A DNA stretch of 64,000 nt from Boswellia sacra (taxonomy: Eukaryota; Streptophyta; Magnoliopsida; Sapindales; Burseraceae): assembly GCA_013180625.2 (NCBI GenBank), contig SNVD02012321.1, forward strand, positions 310,001-374,000, read 5' to 3'. The translations under genes and the position numbers were made by a program. Position 1 is the stretch's first letter. Every line of letters begins with the position of its first letter. The notes beneath the pieces were generated by a model. The model was given only the letters and a program-made list of their open reading frames with translations, had not been told where the DNA came from and did not search any database. This document shows, piece by piece, positions 37,701 to 51,100 of the stretch.

Positions 37701-39260
37701 GTTTCAGTGCTTTCTTGATTCCCAATTAATTACTCTTAGAAAACCATGTCACTTCATACATTACATATCAAGTTCAGCGTACGATATGATTGAACCGTAT
37801 ATCATGGGACAAATTTGAGTTGTTTATTACCAATCTTTAGTCTTTCCTTTGACTTCAGACGTATAAGCAAGAGTTGAAAACTCTGTTTAAAAAAAAAAAA
37901 TGTGATAGACAATAGTCTGCAGCTTCGATGCCGATAATTTGGTAATTAGAAAAACAAACCAAATTACTATCGGAATAATTGTGTGCAGAAAGTGGCTCCA
38001 AACTAGCTCTGCAGCTCCATTGCCATCAATCTTAGTCTTCCATGGAAGAACCAAGCTTGTAGAACTTTAACTAATATCCACCGTATTCATTCCAACCTTA
38101 ATGTATGTGCATAACACCTATTTCTAGGAAATGATCCTTGCCACTTTTCTAATGAAAATTTCGAACTTTCTATTGTTTATAAATAAAATGTTGACTTCGT
38201 AGACCTGGTGTGTGGAACGAAGAAAAAGATAGATGAAAAGATTAAACTATCATAATTGTTTATTCTTTAATTGACTCAGGATCTACCCTGTTAGTCCAGG
38301 GGGACTTGCAGCAAAAGAAAGAACTCTTTTATATTCACTTTTCCCAAAGGGATGATCACGATTAACAATAGTTTCTTCTTAATCCTCTGTTCTGCGAGCT
38401 TGTAACACATAATTTACTTTTGGATACAGTACTGAGAAAACTTTTGATTCTAGCTTTATAGTGGAGAATTTGCACTTCACATTCTTGTCAAAATCTTCTA
38501 ATGTACTTGGACTCTACTCTAACAACAAGACCAACTGGAAGTACAAATCTTTCAAATATTTGTCCAATCATGCAATCGATCAAAGAAGTCTACTTCGACT
38601 TTTTCCGAAAGGGCTTTATTTTTCTTCTTCTTATATTAGTTTTTTACATAAGACTTATCAACCACTTTGAGAGCACTCTTGAATTTGGGAGAAAAACTCT
38701 TCTTGCAGTAGGGATAACCCACACTTTTCCAACTAATTTACATGTCAAAGTAACAAAAACATAAGTAGTCAACATTTACGGTTAAACTTTTGAAAATTTC
38801 TTTTGACTTGGCAAAAATTAAAAAGTGATATTAGCAAGTTGGCCGGCCCTGAAGTAGAAAAACTTAAGTTTAACAGGTAAATTAATTAATTAGATTTATT
38901 TAATTAGTCTTTAGTTATTTATTACGTTATTATAATGCTCCCAATTTCTAATAATCAGCTTGAATTAATATACATGTTTGACAATTAGGAGGAAAAAATC
39001 TTAAAAATTAAATTTAGACACTAATTAAAAAAGAAGATGGAAAAAAATAAAAGGATTATTAGAAGCATAAAGTAATATAGATTTCTATGAGTTTAAAATA
39101 AATTTGAATTTAATATATAGCAAGTCTTTTCATTAATATTTTATATACTTGGGATTCATCTATTCCACACTCAGTCATCGATCCTCAACTATTTAAACTC
39201 AAACACCAACATTACAACAGCACCACCTGCCAGCAGTTCCTTTTATTCAGAACTTGCAAA
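37701..39260 (+). promoter_or_regulatory. Upstream region and leader of receptor kinase 3
   Basis: A further CCTTTGACTTCAGACG (W-box core, about 37851) lies here. TATTTAAA at 39190-39197 is a candidate TATA box, 71 bases before the ATG. It is followed by the ACACCAACATTACAACA leader shared with copies 1 and 2. Frames at 38461-38764 have no domain and are not called. Confidence 0.45.
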
Positions 39261-42200
39261 ATGTTTGGTTCCTTTAGCTGCCATACAACCGTTCTTCTAC
39301 TTTGCTCCAGCTTATTGTTGCTACAATTTTATTATTGTCATTCTATTTCTATCCCAACCACCAAAGCCACAATCAGAACGAATGAGACAGACCGTCTCGC
39401 ATTGCTTGCCATAAAGTCAAAGCTCCATGATCCACTAGGAGTTACAAGCTCTTGGAACGACTCTGTGAACTTATGCCTGTGGAAAGGTGTAACATGTGGT
39501 CGTAAGCACCAAAGGGTCACTGAGTTACACCTATGGAACCAAAGCCTAGGAGGTCCCTTATCACCTTATATAGGGAACCTCAGCTTCCTCAGCTACATCA
39601 ACCTTGCAGCCAATAACTTCTATGGAGAAATTCCACATGAAATCGGTCGTCTGTTCAGGCTTCAAACTCTAGGTCTCACCAACAATTCCTTTTCAGGTAC
39701 AATACCAACCAATTTATCTTTTTGCTCTAATCTACTTGCTCTTCATGCCTACAACAATAATCTTAGGGGAGAAATCCCAAAAGAGATCGGTAACCTGTTG
39801 AAGCTTGAGGTCTTGGCCTTGGCTTTGAATCATCTTAGTGGACAACTACCAGCTTCCATTGGGAATCTTTCAGCTCTTACGGCTATTGATTTAGCGGATA
39901 ATAGATTGGAAGGTAGAATTCCTGATAACCTTGGCCAAAGAAGCTTAACATTTTTTCGTGGAGCTGGAAATGAATTTTTTGGTATCATTCCTCCTTCATT
40001 TTATAACATCGCTTCCCTTGAGATGCTTAACCTAGGATCAAATAGATTACATGGAAGTCTACCACCTTACATAGGCGTCACTCTTCCAAACCTTAAGCTA
40101 TTTGATATTAGCCGCAACAACTTCACCGGTAACATCCCAGAGTCATTTTCCAATGCTTCAAATCTTCGGTGGCTATTCCTTCACAAAAATCAGTTCAGTG
40201 GGGAAGTGTCAATTAATTTTAGTCGCCTCAGTCTTCTCATAAAGCTACATCTGGGTGAAAATAATTTGGGTACGAGTAAAGCCAATGACCTTCACTTCGT
40301 AAATTCTCTTACAAACTCTAGTAAATTGGAAGCACTTGCATTGTATAAGAATCAATTCGGAGGTGTACTACCACATACAATAGCCAACCTCTCAAAGACA
40401 ATGACTGCGATAGGAATAGGATTCAATCAAATATTCGGCACCATACCTAAAGGCATAGGAAATCTTGTGAATCTAAATGCCATTGCAATGGAGTTTAACC
40501 AATTAACTGGTTCTATTCCTGATGTTATAGGTGAGCTTCAAAACCTACAACTTCTATATTTGAACGGAAATAAGCTTCAAGGCAACATTCCCATTGCTGT
40601 TGGTAATCTATCGTTACTAACCAAACTTGCTTTGGGAGGCAATAATTTGCAAGGCAAAATACCCTCCTCCCTTGGAAATTGTCAGAATTTGAATTGGTTG
40701 TATCTCGGAAACAATAAGCTTACTGGTTCTGTGCCTCAAGAAATTCTTGGCATAACAACCCTATCAGGCGACCTAAACCTGTCTAATAACTATCTGAGTG
40801 GCCCTTTTCCTTCAGCTATTGGTAAATTGAAGAATCTCATTTCCTTGGATATATCTAGAAATAATTTTTCTGGTGAGATTCCTATTACTCTAGGTGGTTG
40901 TACAAGCTTAGAACGTCTTTCTATGCGGTACAATTATTTCAATGGCAGTCTTGATACTTCTCTGAGTTCTTTGAAAAGCATCAAAGAGCTAGACCTCTCT
41001 CACAACAATCTTTCAGGCCAAATTCCACAGTTTCTTGAGAATTTACCTTTCTTGGATGCTTTAGACATGTCTTACAATCACTTTGAGGGCAAGATACCAA
41101 CAAAAGGAGTTTTCAGCAATTCAACAAGAGTTTCTCTGATTGGAAACGAAAAGCTTTGTGGGGGTATCAATGAATTGCATTTTCCATTGTGCCACTCCAA
41201 AGGATCGAAGAAAAGAAAATTCACTCTTCTTAAGGTGTTGATTCCAGTGATTACTTCATCTTTCATTTTGTTAGCATGCTTCATTATTATTTTCACCCAA
41301 AGAAGAAAATCCGTTCCAAAATCTTCAGCAATGATACAGTTAGAAGAACAGTTTCCAATGGTATCTTATGCGGAGCTTAGTAAGGCAACCGTTGAATTTT
41401 CATCATCAAACATGATTGGTAAGGGCAGTTGCGGAGTTGTGTATAAAGGTAATTTAGGTGAAAATGGAATGTTAATTGCAGTAAAGGTGCTTAATCTTGA
41501 GCAAAAGAGGGCTTCAAAGAGTTTCATGGCTGAATGTCAAGCATTAAGAAATGTTCGACACAGAAATCTCATCAAAATCATCACAATTTGCTCAAGCATT
41601 GATTTCAAAGGGAGTGACTTCAAGGCTATAATTTATGAGTTTATGCAAAATGGAAGCTTAGAGGAATTGTTGCACCAAGGAAATGATCAACTTCCCACAA
41701 GTAATTTAAGTATTCTTCAAAGATTAAACATAGCGATTGATGTGGCTTCTGCAATAGAGTATCTTCATCACCACTGCCAACCACCCATTGTTCATGGTGA
41801 TCTAAAGCCAAGCAACGTTTTACTTGATCATGACATGGTTGCCCATGTTAGTGATTTTGGATTATCAAAGTTTCTATATGATCCCCCACTTAGCACTGCT
41901 ATTGAAGCTCAGTCAAGCTCAATTGGAATAAGAGGAACCGTTGGCTATGTTGCTCCAGGCAAGTATTTCATTTTTTTTTATATATTTCTTCTTTATAAAT
42001 TTTGCCACTATCTTATCATTTACTACATATCTATATGCATATTAACATTTATATATCAATTGGAAACTAATGAATAACAACATCCATATCTTTTAGAGTG
42101 TGGTACGGGTTATGGAGTATCCATGTTAGCAGACGTGTATAGCTTTGGAATTATGTTGTTGGAGATTTTCACAGGAAAGCGACCAATTGATGACATGTTT

Positions 42201-42467
42201 ACTGATGGCCTTACTCTCCATGAATCGGCAAAGATGACTTTACCGGAAAAAGTGATAGAGATTGTTGAACCTTCACTATTAGAAATTAGAACTGGCAACT
42301 TGGCAAGCCATGAAAACGAGACAATAAAACTTGAGGAGTGCTTGACTTCTATTATGAGAATTGGAGTTCTTTGCTCAATGGAATCTCCTACTGAGCGAAT
42401 GACAATGATAGATGTCGTGACAGAATTAAGTGCTGTTAGGAGGAACTTTCTCAATGTTAGAATTTGA
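39261..42467 (+). CDS. LRR receptor-like Ser/Thr kinase, subfamily XII (non-RD), copy 3, with GC-AG intron
   Basis: Two exons, 39261-41958 and 42097-42467, joined over a 138 bp intron, give 1022 residues. The donor is CAG|GCAAGT rather than the GTAAGT of copies 1 and 2. GC-AG introns are a known functional minority, and the rest of the site is consensus, so splicing is probably kept. Architecture: signal peptide (about 1-30), LRR cap with ETDRLALLAIKSKL and WKGVTC, about 20 LRRs, transmembrane segment near 655-682, kinase from about 700. Key residues: GKGSCGVV, Lys742, HGDLKPSN with Asp847, DFG at 865. It is a non-RD membrane receptor kinase with predicted immune or self/non-self signalling role by family. 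No lesions were found. Its first LRRs differ clearly from copies 1 and 2, while the kinase is very similar, as expected for ligand-side diversification. Confidence 0.92.
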
Positions 42468-42913
42468 TACACTAATAGGAATGTTAAGTTAATTATTGAA
42501 AAGGTCAAATATTTTGTTGTTTACATCTTTCATGGATCTGTTATCAATAGGATCATTTGATACTTTCTACTTTTAAATAGGGAATCAATTTGCCATAATA
42601 ATTTGCTTGTAATATGTGTTTTGGATATCACTATCCATTATTTTTTAGACTCAACTTATTGTTCAATAGAAGTGCTATAGCAACAGAATGAAATAAATCC
42701 TACTGAATTGTTCCTATTGTTGATATACAATGATAACAAAATTGAAATATGAGACTTTCAGTTTAGTTGTTAAAGATTATAAGATCAGTGGACAAAAACT
42801 CTTTTTCCTTGTATTACACTTTTTTGTTCTCAATTATATCATTTAATGGCTAGATAAAACTTAGAAATTCGATTCAGGAAATTGGCCAAATCACAATAAA
42901 TTATGATCTATGT
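42468..42913 (+). other. 3' flank of receptor kinase 3
   Basis: Collinear with 23882-24325 after the pseudogene. It probably holds the 3' UTR. Homology ends exactly where the LTR-like sequence begins. Confidence 0.6.
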
Positions 42914-43130
42914 CACACCCCAAAACCCAAAGGCCTTAAAGTGTAACTAAAATTCGTTCTTACATAAATAAATTAATGTAACTCAGAAAACTATTTTATT
43001 TACAAACGTAGGTCCTCAAAGTATATCAACTATAACATAAGTTTCATATACATCAACGACTCAAGACATAAACATCCCATCAAAATAGTTGTATGATGAT
43101 CAATGCATTGTTAAAAAAAATTAATTATAA
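42914..43130 (+). mobile_element. Truncated LTR remnant
   Basis: Begins TGTCACACCCCAAAACCCAA and is related to the reverse complement of the right end of 32631-34849 for about 200 bases. It then stops without a recognisable CA end or target duplication. Confidence 0.6.
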
Positions 43131-43235
43131 AATGGATAATTTTGGTATTATTTCAAAAATCTGCATAAATTTTAATTTTAAAAATTTTTTTAGGGCTTAA
43201 AAAGAAATTTTGAAGGATTCAAATAACAGCACCCA
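43131..43235. mobile_element. Right-end fragment of the MITE-like family at 17806
   Basis: Contains GGGCTTAAAAAGAAATTTTG then AAGGATTCAAATAAC, the same terminus as at about 18570-18605. The left end is missing. Confidence 0.55.
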
Positions 43236-45354
43236 CCGAAATAATAGAACTAACCATGTTGGCCCTATACATTTTGTCTTAAATGATGAGATTTGGGCCG
43301 GTTCAATGTGGCCCAATCAATAGCTTCAACAAATCCAGCAAACATGAATACCGATAAATACCTACGCTATGCTCTATGTTATTGCACGTCTGGGATTTCA
43401 AACAAAGACTTCCACTTTTAGGGTTTTTAATTTTTCTTAATAAACTAATGAAAATAAGAATGTAATACAAATACGATGATGTAGCTATAGTATATTAAAA
43501 GCTTGGGGGCATGAGGTAAGAGTCTTTTATGTGAGGCAATTGTTGTCTTTCAGTGTTTATATAAAGAATTCGACTAAAATACTACCTAATTAAATATTTA
43601 TATAAGCATGTTTTTGTTTTTTTAGTTTATTTATCCATCTCATCCATACCTGACTAAGTTTTTTCTTATATTAAAAAGAAAAACCTTAACATATTGTGAT
43701 CTAAATTTATATTAAATTTTAAAAACCTATTTATTGAGTATCACATCTTTCGTAACGACTCATGAGTAAGTTCAAGTTTGCCAATCTAATATAAGTCATT
43801 TGAACACGTAGAATGGAGAAAAAAATCAATGTTTTAGATAAACCCTCCTTTACTTCTTCCAAAAACCACGTGCATATTGATCACTCCGAACTACTTAAAA
43901 ACCAAAACTACAATTGCATTTACCCTACCTTATTCCCTTTACACCTGTGAAAAATTTTCAAGATACACGACTTAGTTTGTAATCTAGAACAGCAGTGAGC
44001 CAAGAAGTGGTTCATCACGAAGTCCTGTTGGCTCCTGATTATCCCCATTATACCCGTATCCCTTTACACATAATTATATGCCTTTCCTTAGGAATTTACA
44101 AGCAGCTATCACGTGGTTCTCAGAAAATGAACAATAAACACAACAAACTCTGATGAGCATCTCTCATAATGGAAGGACTATGCCCAATCTGCATTCAGGC
44201 AAAAGCAATAAGATTGAAACTCATAATGAACATTGATCAACAGTAAACATTTAAGAGTTAATCAATCTCTTTATTCCTTCAATTTGCGAGAGGCTGATAG
44301 CCGGCAGGGGTTATGCAGGTGGCCATAGCCATTAAATAAGAAGCTTGATCTATTTCCTAAAGGTGGCCATAGCCATTAAATCAGAAGCTTGATTTATTTT
44401 CTAACATTTTTTCTCTCCAAAGAACAAGCTTCTTCACCATATATATCTGCCCATTCAACATTTCACAGTAGTAGCTTATCCATCATTTAATTCTCTTATC
44501 CGTTTTACAAGTTCGCCTCAAAGTCCTCATTGTCTAACACCAAAAATTCACTGTCCACTCAGCCGGCTTATTTGCATTCTTGCATTTGTTATATATGTAA
44601 TATGTGCATTAGAAATCAATGAATTTTAACTCCATTTTTCGGCCAAATAACTCCAACTAATTATTTGATTCTTACTCGTCTTCACAATTAACTTCCACTC
44701 ATCTTCAAAGAATAATGGAGGGTGAGATTAGATGATACGAACGATGGACCTAAAAATATATTATATTAAATCCATTATTACGTTAGCATTATATATATGT
44801 AAGACAATGTCATGTCACGATCAATATTAAAAAAAGAGACTTAAATGAACTGAGCTAGAAAGATCCCGACTGACACATCTACGACCAAATACCTTTAGCA
44901 AAGCCTGCATTGGATTCTAAGGGGTAAGAACATCAAATTTGAAGTCTCTACTGGTTTGTGAACGTTAATTCGAATAAAGCTATAACACATTATTGCAACA
45001 ATTTCATGGTGCGGATGAGGAAGCTTCCAACATTACCAGGAGTAGCAACGGCAATTGTACCAGAAACTTTCTGAATAATCCATTATCACAAAGTTGTTTT
45101 CAGCCACACATGGTCCCCCAATTAATTTGATGGAGGTACTTAGCTACCACTCCCAGCTTCAACTGGACACCCCACAACACATGCTATGGATCTACCAAGG
45201 TCAAACTATATAAATAGATAACAGAGTCGTTGTTTCATTATTATTTCCCTAATGGAAAATGCCACTTTGTCAAATTCTATGAGAGATTCCTTTTTTTTTT
45301 TTTTAAGAAGAAATTGTTTCTGAAAAACTGGACTGGTCCGGTATTATTAATGAA
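43236..45354. other. Intergenic DNA
   Basis: 43240-43430 repeats 18870-19090. A 44 bp tandem duplication with GGTGGCCATAGCCATTAAAT starts at 44318 and 44362. Otherwise there are no genes or RNA features that I can support. Confidence 0.5.
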
Positions 45355-46459
45355 ACATATTGTAGTATGACCCTCACCAGAATACATAATGGCACCTCTT
45401 ATTAGTAGTTACTATATATATGACAAATGTAAAATAGGCATTCTGATTAGAAGAATCTTAAACTGGGGTTTGGCTACAGTGCATCCGTTGCACCTATGCT
45501 TTAAAAAAAATTTGAGACAAAAGATTAAATAGTAGTGATAAATTTACAACTCAAATATAATCAAAAGTTGATAATTCGATATGACAACTTATATATTAAA
45601 AATTCACTAGAATAGAAAAAAATAAAAAATGAATGAGAGAAGTTAATGTCTAGTAAGATTTTGTCATATAGACTGTTACATTAAATTATAAATTATAAAT
45701 TATATTTAGGTTATAAATCTATCATTATCAATGATAAAAATATTCGGGACAGAGAGAGGATGCACCAAACTTCTGACATACCTTAGCCAAATCCATTAAA
45801 TTGAAGTATTTCGTGTAGGAGCTGAAATTTAGGCTTGAGCCAAGGCCATTTGTGCTGTCCAATTGCGCCCACTCTTGTGGCCTTATTGATACTCTTCTTA
45901 AACATTCTCTTAATTTAACTTTTTCTTAGTAAGTAAGATACGCTTATTAAAGGAACGCATATTTGGACATATGATTTTAATATAATTTATGAATATAATT
46001 TTTTAATCTTTGATCTCAACAAAATCTAACGATTAAGATTGAAAATTAAAATATTATATTTAATGCTATTAACTCACTAGTTACTAATCATCTTAATTAT
46101 TGGATTTTGTAAATCAATGACAAGAAAATTATATCTAATTTTGTGTTACAAATCTTACATCAAAAAACCCATTCCCATTAAGTAAATATGTATCTACAAA
46201 TCAATAGTAGTTTATTATTGAGTAAGTTATCGTTGTCATTTAACAAAATCAATTTTTACAATCATATGAGTAACAAGAAATTCAGGATAAGAGTGGAGCA
46301 CAATTAGATGATTTTAACCAAAGAATTTTCCAATTTACAAGTCTACCCCTTTCGTTACGGTAATGGGCTCCGTCAATGTAACATTCCAACTTAAGTAAAA
46401 ACAGATCAATAAGGCTTAGGCTCAACAACAATATTGTTAGGAGAAGCACTGCACTGACT
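45355..46459 (+). repeat. Segmental duplication, left copy, first part
   Basis: Collinear with about 52615-53220 (shared CACCAGAATACATAATGGCA-like and GAGTGGAGCACAATTAGATG stretches). It is the distal upstream region of the duplicated At1g60630-like gene. It carries an extra ~210 bp element at 45525-45735 absent from the right copy. Confidence 0.75.
45525..45735. mobile_element. Small inverted-repeat element (MITE-like), second copy at 62073
   Basis: Present here but absent at the equivalent place in the right duplication copy (about 52765-52785). The reverse complement matches 62073-62290 through a CTAGTAAATTTTTA-like stretch and ACTTCTCTC. Ends carry degenerate TAGTAGTG repeats. Exact borders are uncertain. 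Confidence 0.6.
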
Positions 46460-46464
46460 AGGGG

Positions 46465-48571
46465 TGTAATGCCCCAAAACCAAAACACAAATATTGCTAA
46501 TATGTTCAGAAATTACTAACAATAAACCTCTAAACAAAAACTTTAATAAGACTTCTTATTACATATTTCTAAAAATGAAATAAAGCCTCGACATCAACCA
46601 GCAAGCCCAACTATTAACTTCCAAGACTACTCTGCAAAATGTTAAAGACGAGGGATGAGCCGTCAACTCTGTAAGTAAAATCATACACAACTATTTAGTA
46701 TCTTAAAACAATTATAAAAAAATCATATAATTCATGTTTTAATACTTCAATTCCAGAATCATATCTTAATAAAAACGAAGTCATAAGCATTTGTAACATT
46801 TAAGATCAAAGAAATCATTCACAATCATTAAAGATCAGAAAACATTTATCGACTCATATCACATAGTGCCACCGTAATCCCGGTAACCTGGTACAGAAAT
46901 CAGACAATATGTCACTTGCAATCCCGGTGACCCGGCCCAGAAATATGTCACCTGTAATCCCGATGACCCGACCCAGAAATTAAACAATATGTCACTTGTA
47001 ATCCCGATGAACCGACCTAGAAATATGTCACCTATAATCCCGGTGATCCGGCTAGAAAGTTAGACAATAATATCACCTGTAATCTCGGTGACCCGGCCAG
47101 AAAGTCGTGTGCACACTAATACCACAGCTGGGTTCAGAATTCAGAGTTCATAATAGTATTTAGATACTATGGACAATGAGTCAAAATATTTCAAAACCAT
47201 GACAAAATAACACAATACTCAAAATACTTAGTCTAATGACTTTTCGTAGATAATCGTAAGGTCATCAAAATATCAAAGCTTCTAAAAAAATCTCAAGGAA
47301 ACATTTAACATATATTCTAGATTTTTGTAAAAATAATTTGTTAAAAGTTCCTTTCACTAAAACGATTTTTAACATAAAAGGTTTTTGAGAATCAATTTAA
47401 AAGAATTGCTAAAACTCTAATTCCATAATTTATATTTTAAACAGAAAATAATTCATATAATGTCATATAAAAATATTTTCTAACATAGTAAGATATTCAT
47501 TAAGAATATGTTACACTTTAATCACAGTACATGTATAATGTTACTTACCTTGATCGATCCAAAAAGAGAAATATCCTAGCTCTTACTCGTCCAATGATTG
47601 TCCTAAGACATAATCAAAAAATATTTTGATAAAGTCATAAACTCAACACCTAAAATATTCTACAAAATTCCCTAAAAAATTCCTAAACAATCCATTTTGC
47701 CTAAGTCTCATTCACTAAACAGAGGTGATTCCAGAAATTAGAAATTTATATCTTAATCCGATCAATCTAGGATTTTGCAGAGGCAAACAAGACACATAAA
47801 GCATTCAACAAAAAATTTTTCAAAGCAATTTACGACCAGAAACTATTTTTTAAAGATTTTCGTATCCTGTCCAGAATTTTCAGATTAAGACGTTTCAAAT
47901 TTAAAATTCCATAACAATTATTCTACATATTGATAAATCCTGAAAATTTATAGAAACATATGTATCATCTTTGAAAAGCAGCATATAAAATTTGAGAAAT
48001 TTTTGACTCCTTTATCATATAAAAAAATTCTGAAATTCATCACATCTAGAAACAATATTTTCTAGGATTTCAACAGAAAGTTCAAAAATTCGTAATAAAT
48101 TGAAATATTGATCTTTTTATGTAAAATAAAATTATACGACTTCATATTTATGTCTATAACAACATATAAAAATACCAGACTGAAAATCGATTTGTAAGAC
48201 TCTTAATAAATTCAAAAATTATAAACTATTCCTTAAACTTCTGCAGAAATCTTAGTATAAATCTAGGCAACAATAATTTCTAGTAGATAATCATTATAAG
48301 AAACTAATGAGAGGACGATCTTAACTAGAAATTCTCTGAGTTTCAAAGCGTCCACCTAACTTTTATGTTTAAAACTTTAATTGTGATGTCATAATAATGT
48401 TTATATATACTAGATGAGGTGAAAGTGTTTCAAAAGAGATAAAACTCAACCACTATTAATATCTTCCAATTTAAATCTAATTAAAACTCCTTTTCTTAAT
48501 TATTATATTTATCCTTGACTAACTCCTATAATGACTTATATAGCCCTATAAAAAAAATTACGGTTGTTACA
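46465..48571 (+). mobile_element. 2.1 kb solo LTR
   Basis: Begins TGTAATGCCCC and ends GGTTGTTACA (TGTAA...TTACA inverted ends). It is flanked by a perfect AGGGG duplication at 46460-46464 and 48572-48576. It splits the left copy of the segmental duplication and is absent from the right copy, so it inserted after the duplication. An array of about six units of CACCTGTAATCCCGGTGACC then CGGCC lies at 46866-47105. No coding region. Confidence 0.9.
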
Positions 48572-48739
48572 AGGGGTGTGTTCTTTCTTAAACCCAAATT
48601 CTGTTATTTGTATTGTATATTTTTTAATATATTTTACATTCAATATCATCTACGTATTCTTTTTAAAATTCAAAATAATTTAAAATTAACCATATATTCT
48701 TAAATCTAATTGAAAACAAAAACACAAAATCATAAAAAG

Positions 48740-49925
48740 AGCACACACTAGGTTTCCGACAACGTCTAATTATACTGTCGTCAGCACAAGACCATCAGTA
48801 ATAAACCATGGTAATTGATAGATCCATCTCATGACAGCTATCAATGGTTATGGCAGCAGCTTAGCTACGCACAAGCATTACATAGCATAACCCAATCGTC
48901 CCTCCAACCCCCAACCCAAGTCAATAATTTTCCTGCCATATGAACTCTGTTTCTATTGATTGCACATGTCACGCCTGGTCAGAAGCCCCCTTTGAGAGCG
49001 CCTGAGATCTTCCCTACCTCTGCCTATCACCTTCCCTGCCTCTGCCTGTCACAACCCCATTTAATGGCTCCACCCCTTTGCCTTCAATTCCCTTACCGAT
49101 TTCCTAAGACTGCTTGGCGAGAGTGAGTGAGCGATTGAAACTCACCCATTTGCATTTTCTTGGAGGAAGTGCTTTTGGTAAATAAATAAACAAATAAATA
49201 AATGCTTTTATAAGAGTTAGTTTAGGTGGTTGTTTGGAAATGGGGGAGTTGAGTTTGGTTTGTAAAACAACTTGGACTTCCAGCTTCTGTATATCTGCTT
49301 GTTTGAACTAGAAGAATGTAAGGTTAAAAAAAATGTCAAAAATTCCAACGTAAATTTTTTTAAAAATAAATAATGTTTTTTTGTTTTTTTATTTGTTTAT
49401 TTTGTAAAATAATGGTGGAGTTTTACAATTATTATAATACATAGAAGGAATAATTCATAATCATAGAGAGGAGAAAAGAAATGTTATTTCTCATCTGCAG
49501 GTACTGAGATGACTTCACATGAAAGTTATGCAGAGTTCTCCATGAGTTTAGCAACCAAGGACTTCAAGGAAAAGGTGCCAACAAGCCTGTGTCTCCATTT
49601 GCTCAATGTCTCTGCTATTGCTGCTCCAACAACTTCTAGGGTTTCCAAATAACATATATAATCTACCCATTTGAGGCACTCCACTCCACGTTTTGGTTTC
49701 TACCAGCTAAAAAAATGGCTCAAATGGGGTTGATATGGGGTTGCTCTGGTTTTGTAAATTGTGCGATTCCTATTTGTATATGGGTAGTAGTAGATCTGAA
49801 GGATTTGGTAAAATGGTGCCAAAAGAGAGGGAAACCAAATCATAGTTGATATTATGATCTGGGGAAGAAGATTACTTTATTTTGTGTTTATTCAAAGAAT
49901 TTCAATAGTGTACTACTGTTATTTG
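48740..49925 (+). repeat. Segmental duplication, left copy, promoter and leader part
   Basis: Collinear with 53250-54458. Two CACGTG boxes of the right copy are here CATATG and CACATG. The 48-codon leader ORF is kept at 49509-49652 (same length as at 54029-54172), with a TTCTCATCTGCAG acceptor-like site before it. Confidence 0.75.
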
Positions 49926-50512
49926 ATGGAACCTCTGGTTTCAAGGCACTCTTTCACCTTCTTCTTGTTTCATTTATGTACTTTTTCTTCATCTCCCTCT
50001 AGTTAGATCAAGAGATGCCGAGGCTCTCTTGTCCCTAAAATCCTCAATAGATTCTCTCAACTCTCCGTCATGGCAAGGAAGCGATGTCTACAATTGGCAA
50101 GGAGTCAAGGAATGCATGAATGGGAGGGTCACAAAGCTCGTCATGGAGTACTTGAACTTGAGTGGCAGCCTAGACGAGAAAACGCTGAGCCAATTAGACC
50201 AACTCCAAGTATTGAGCTTCAAAGGTAACTCATTATCAGGGCAAATCCCAAACCTTTCAGGCTTGGCCAATCTCAAATCCCTTTATCTCAATGACAATAA
50301 TCTCTCAGGAAGATTCCCGGAATCCCTCACAGGCCTTCACCGCTTGAAAGTCATAGTTTTGGCCAATAACCAGATCTCAGGTTCCATCCCATCATCTCTG
50401 CTCAATCTCAAAACACTTTACATGCTTTATTTGCAAGACGACAAGTTCACAGGACCAATCCCTCCATTGAACCAAAACAGCCTCAGATTCTTCAATGTCT
50501 TAAATAACAAAT
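49926..50512 (+). pseudogene. Truncated copy of the At1g60630-like LRR pseudokinase gene
   Basis: Homologous to the gene at 54459 from its ATG to codon ~196. A one-base gain in the signal-peptide region (between 49940 and 50010) shifts the frame. A conserved N-cap Cys is Tyr (VYNW instead of VCNW). Homology ends abruptly near 50512, after the LRR codons for NNKL, in unrelated LTR-like DNA. Transmembrane, juxtamembrane and kinase-like regions are absent. An open frame of about 160 LRR residues remains after the frameshift, but without a signal peptide it should not give a secreted protein. Confidence 0.9.
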
Positions 50513-51100
50513 TGTGGATATATGTGTTATATGTCCCTAATGTTACATTGAAATGAGATTCGTGAATGTGTGAATGAGTATGTGACAAAAGTGGCCTAAT
50601 AAAAACAAGATAGACAGAAAATTGGCATAGGTACACAAGTGTGATTACAGGAGTGCAAACTTAACTGACTTGAAACTTTCTAAACAAAAGGGTAGCACAG
50701 TTGCGCAACCTATATGGCGCAGGCGCGCCACTCTAAAATTTTGAAAACTAAAGAAACAGAAACTTTGAGCAAGCGCGCAAGCTTAATGGCACTGGAGCAC
50801 AATCTTTGAGACTTGACACTGTTTTTATGACTTCTATGACAAGAAATTTGTTACTTGTCTGGCAAGAAATGAACAGTAAATATACTCTACATTGGATTTC
50901 AGTTAATTGACCATTGTAATGCTTTCATTTAGCTTACTGAGTTTATACCCATTAGTTTATTATGTTCCTCAAATGGCTGATGTTGTTCAGACTATGGAGG
51001 ATTTTGACATTGTGACAACAGATTCCTTTGACAACTATTTGTTCGATGCACCAACATTGTTTTGTTTCTAATTTTTACCATATTAAGCTATAAGTGCAAA
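50513..51100. mobile_element. LTR-like fragment at the truncation point
   Basis: About 50935-51040 resembles about 34560-34660 in the nested solo LTR (shared TTACTGAGTT, then ATGGAGGATTTTG / ATGGAAGATTTTGGCAT). It also contains GCGCAGGCGCGCCA-like text unlike its surroundings. No clear ends. It is probably the agent or consequence of the truncation. Confidence 0.4.
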
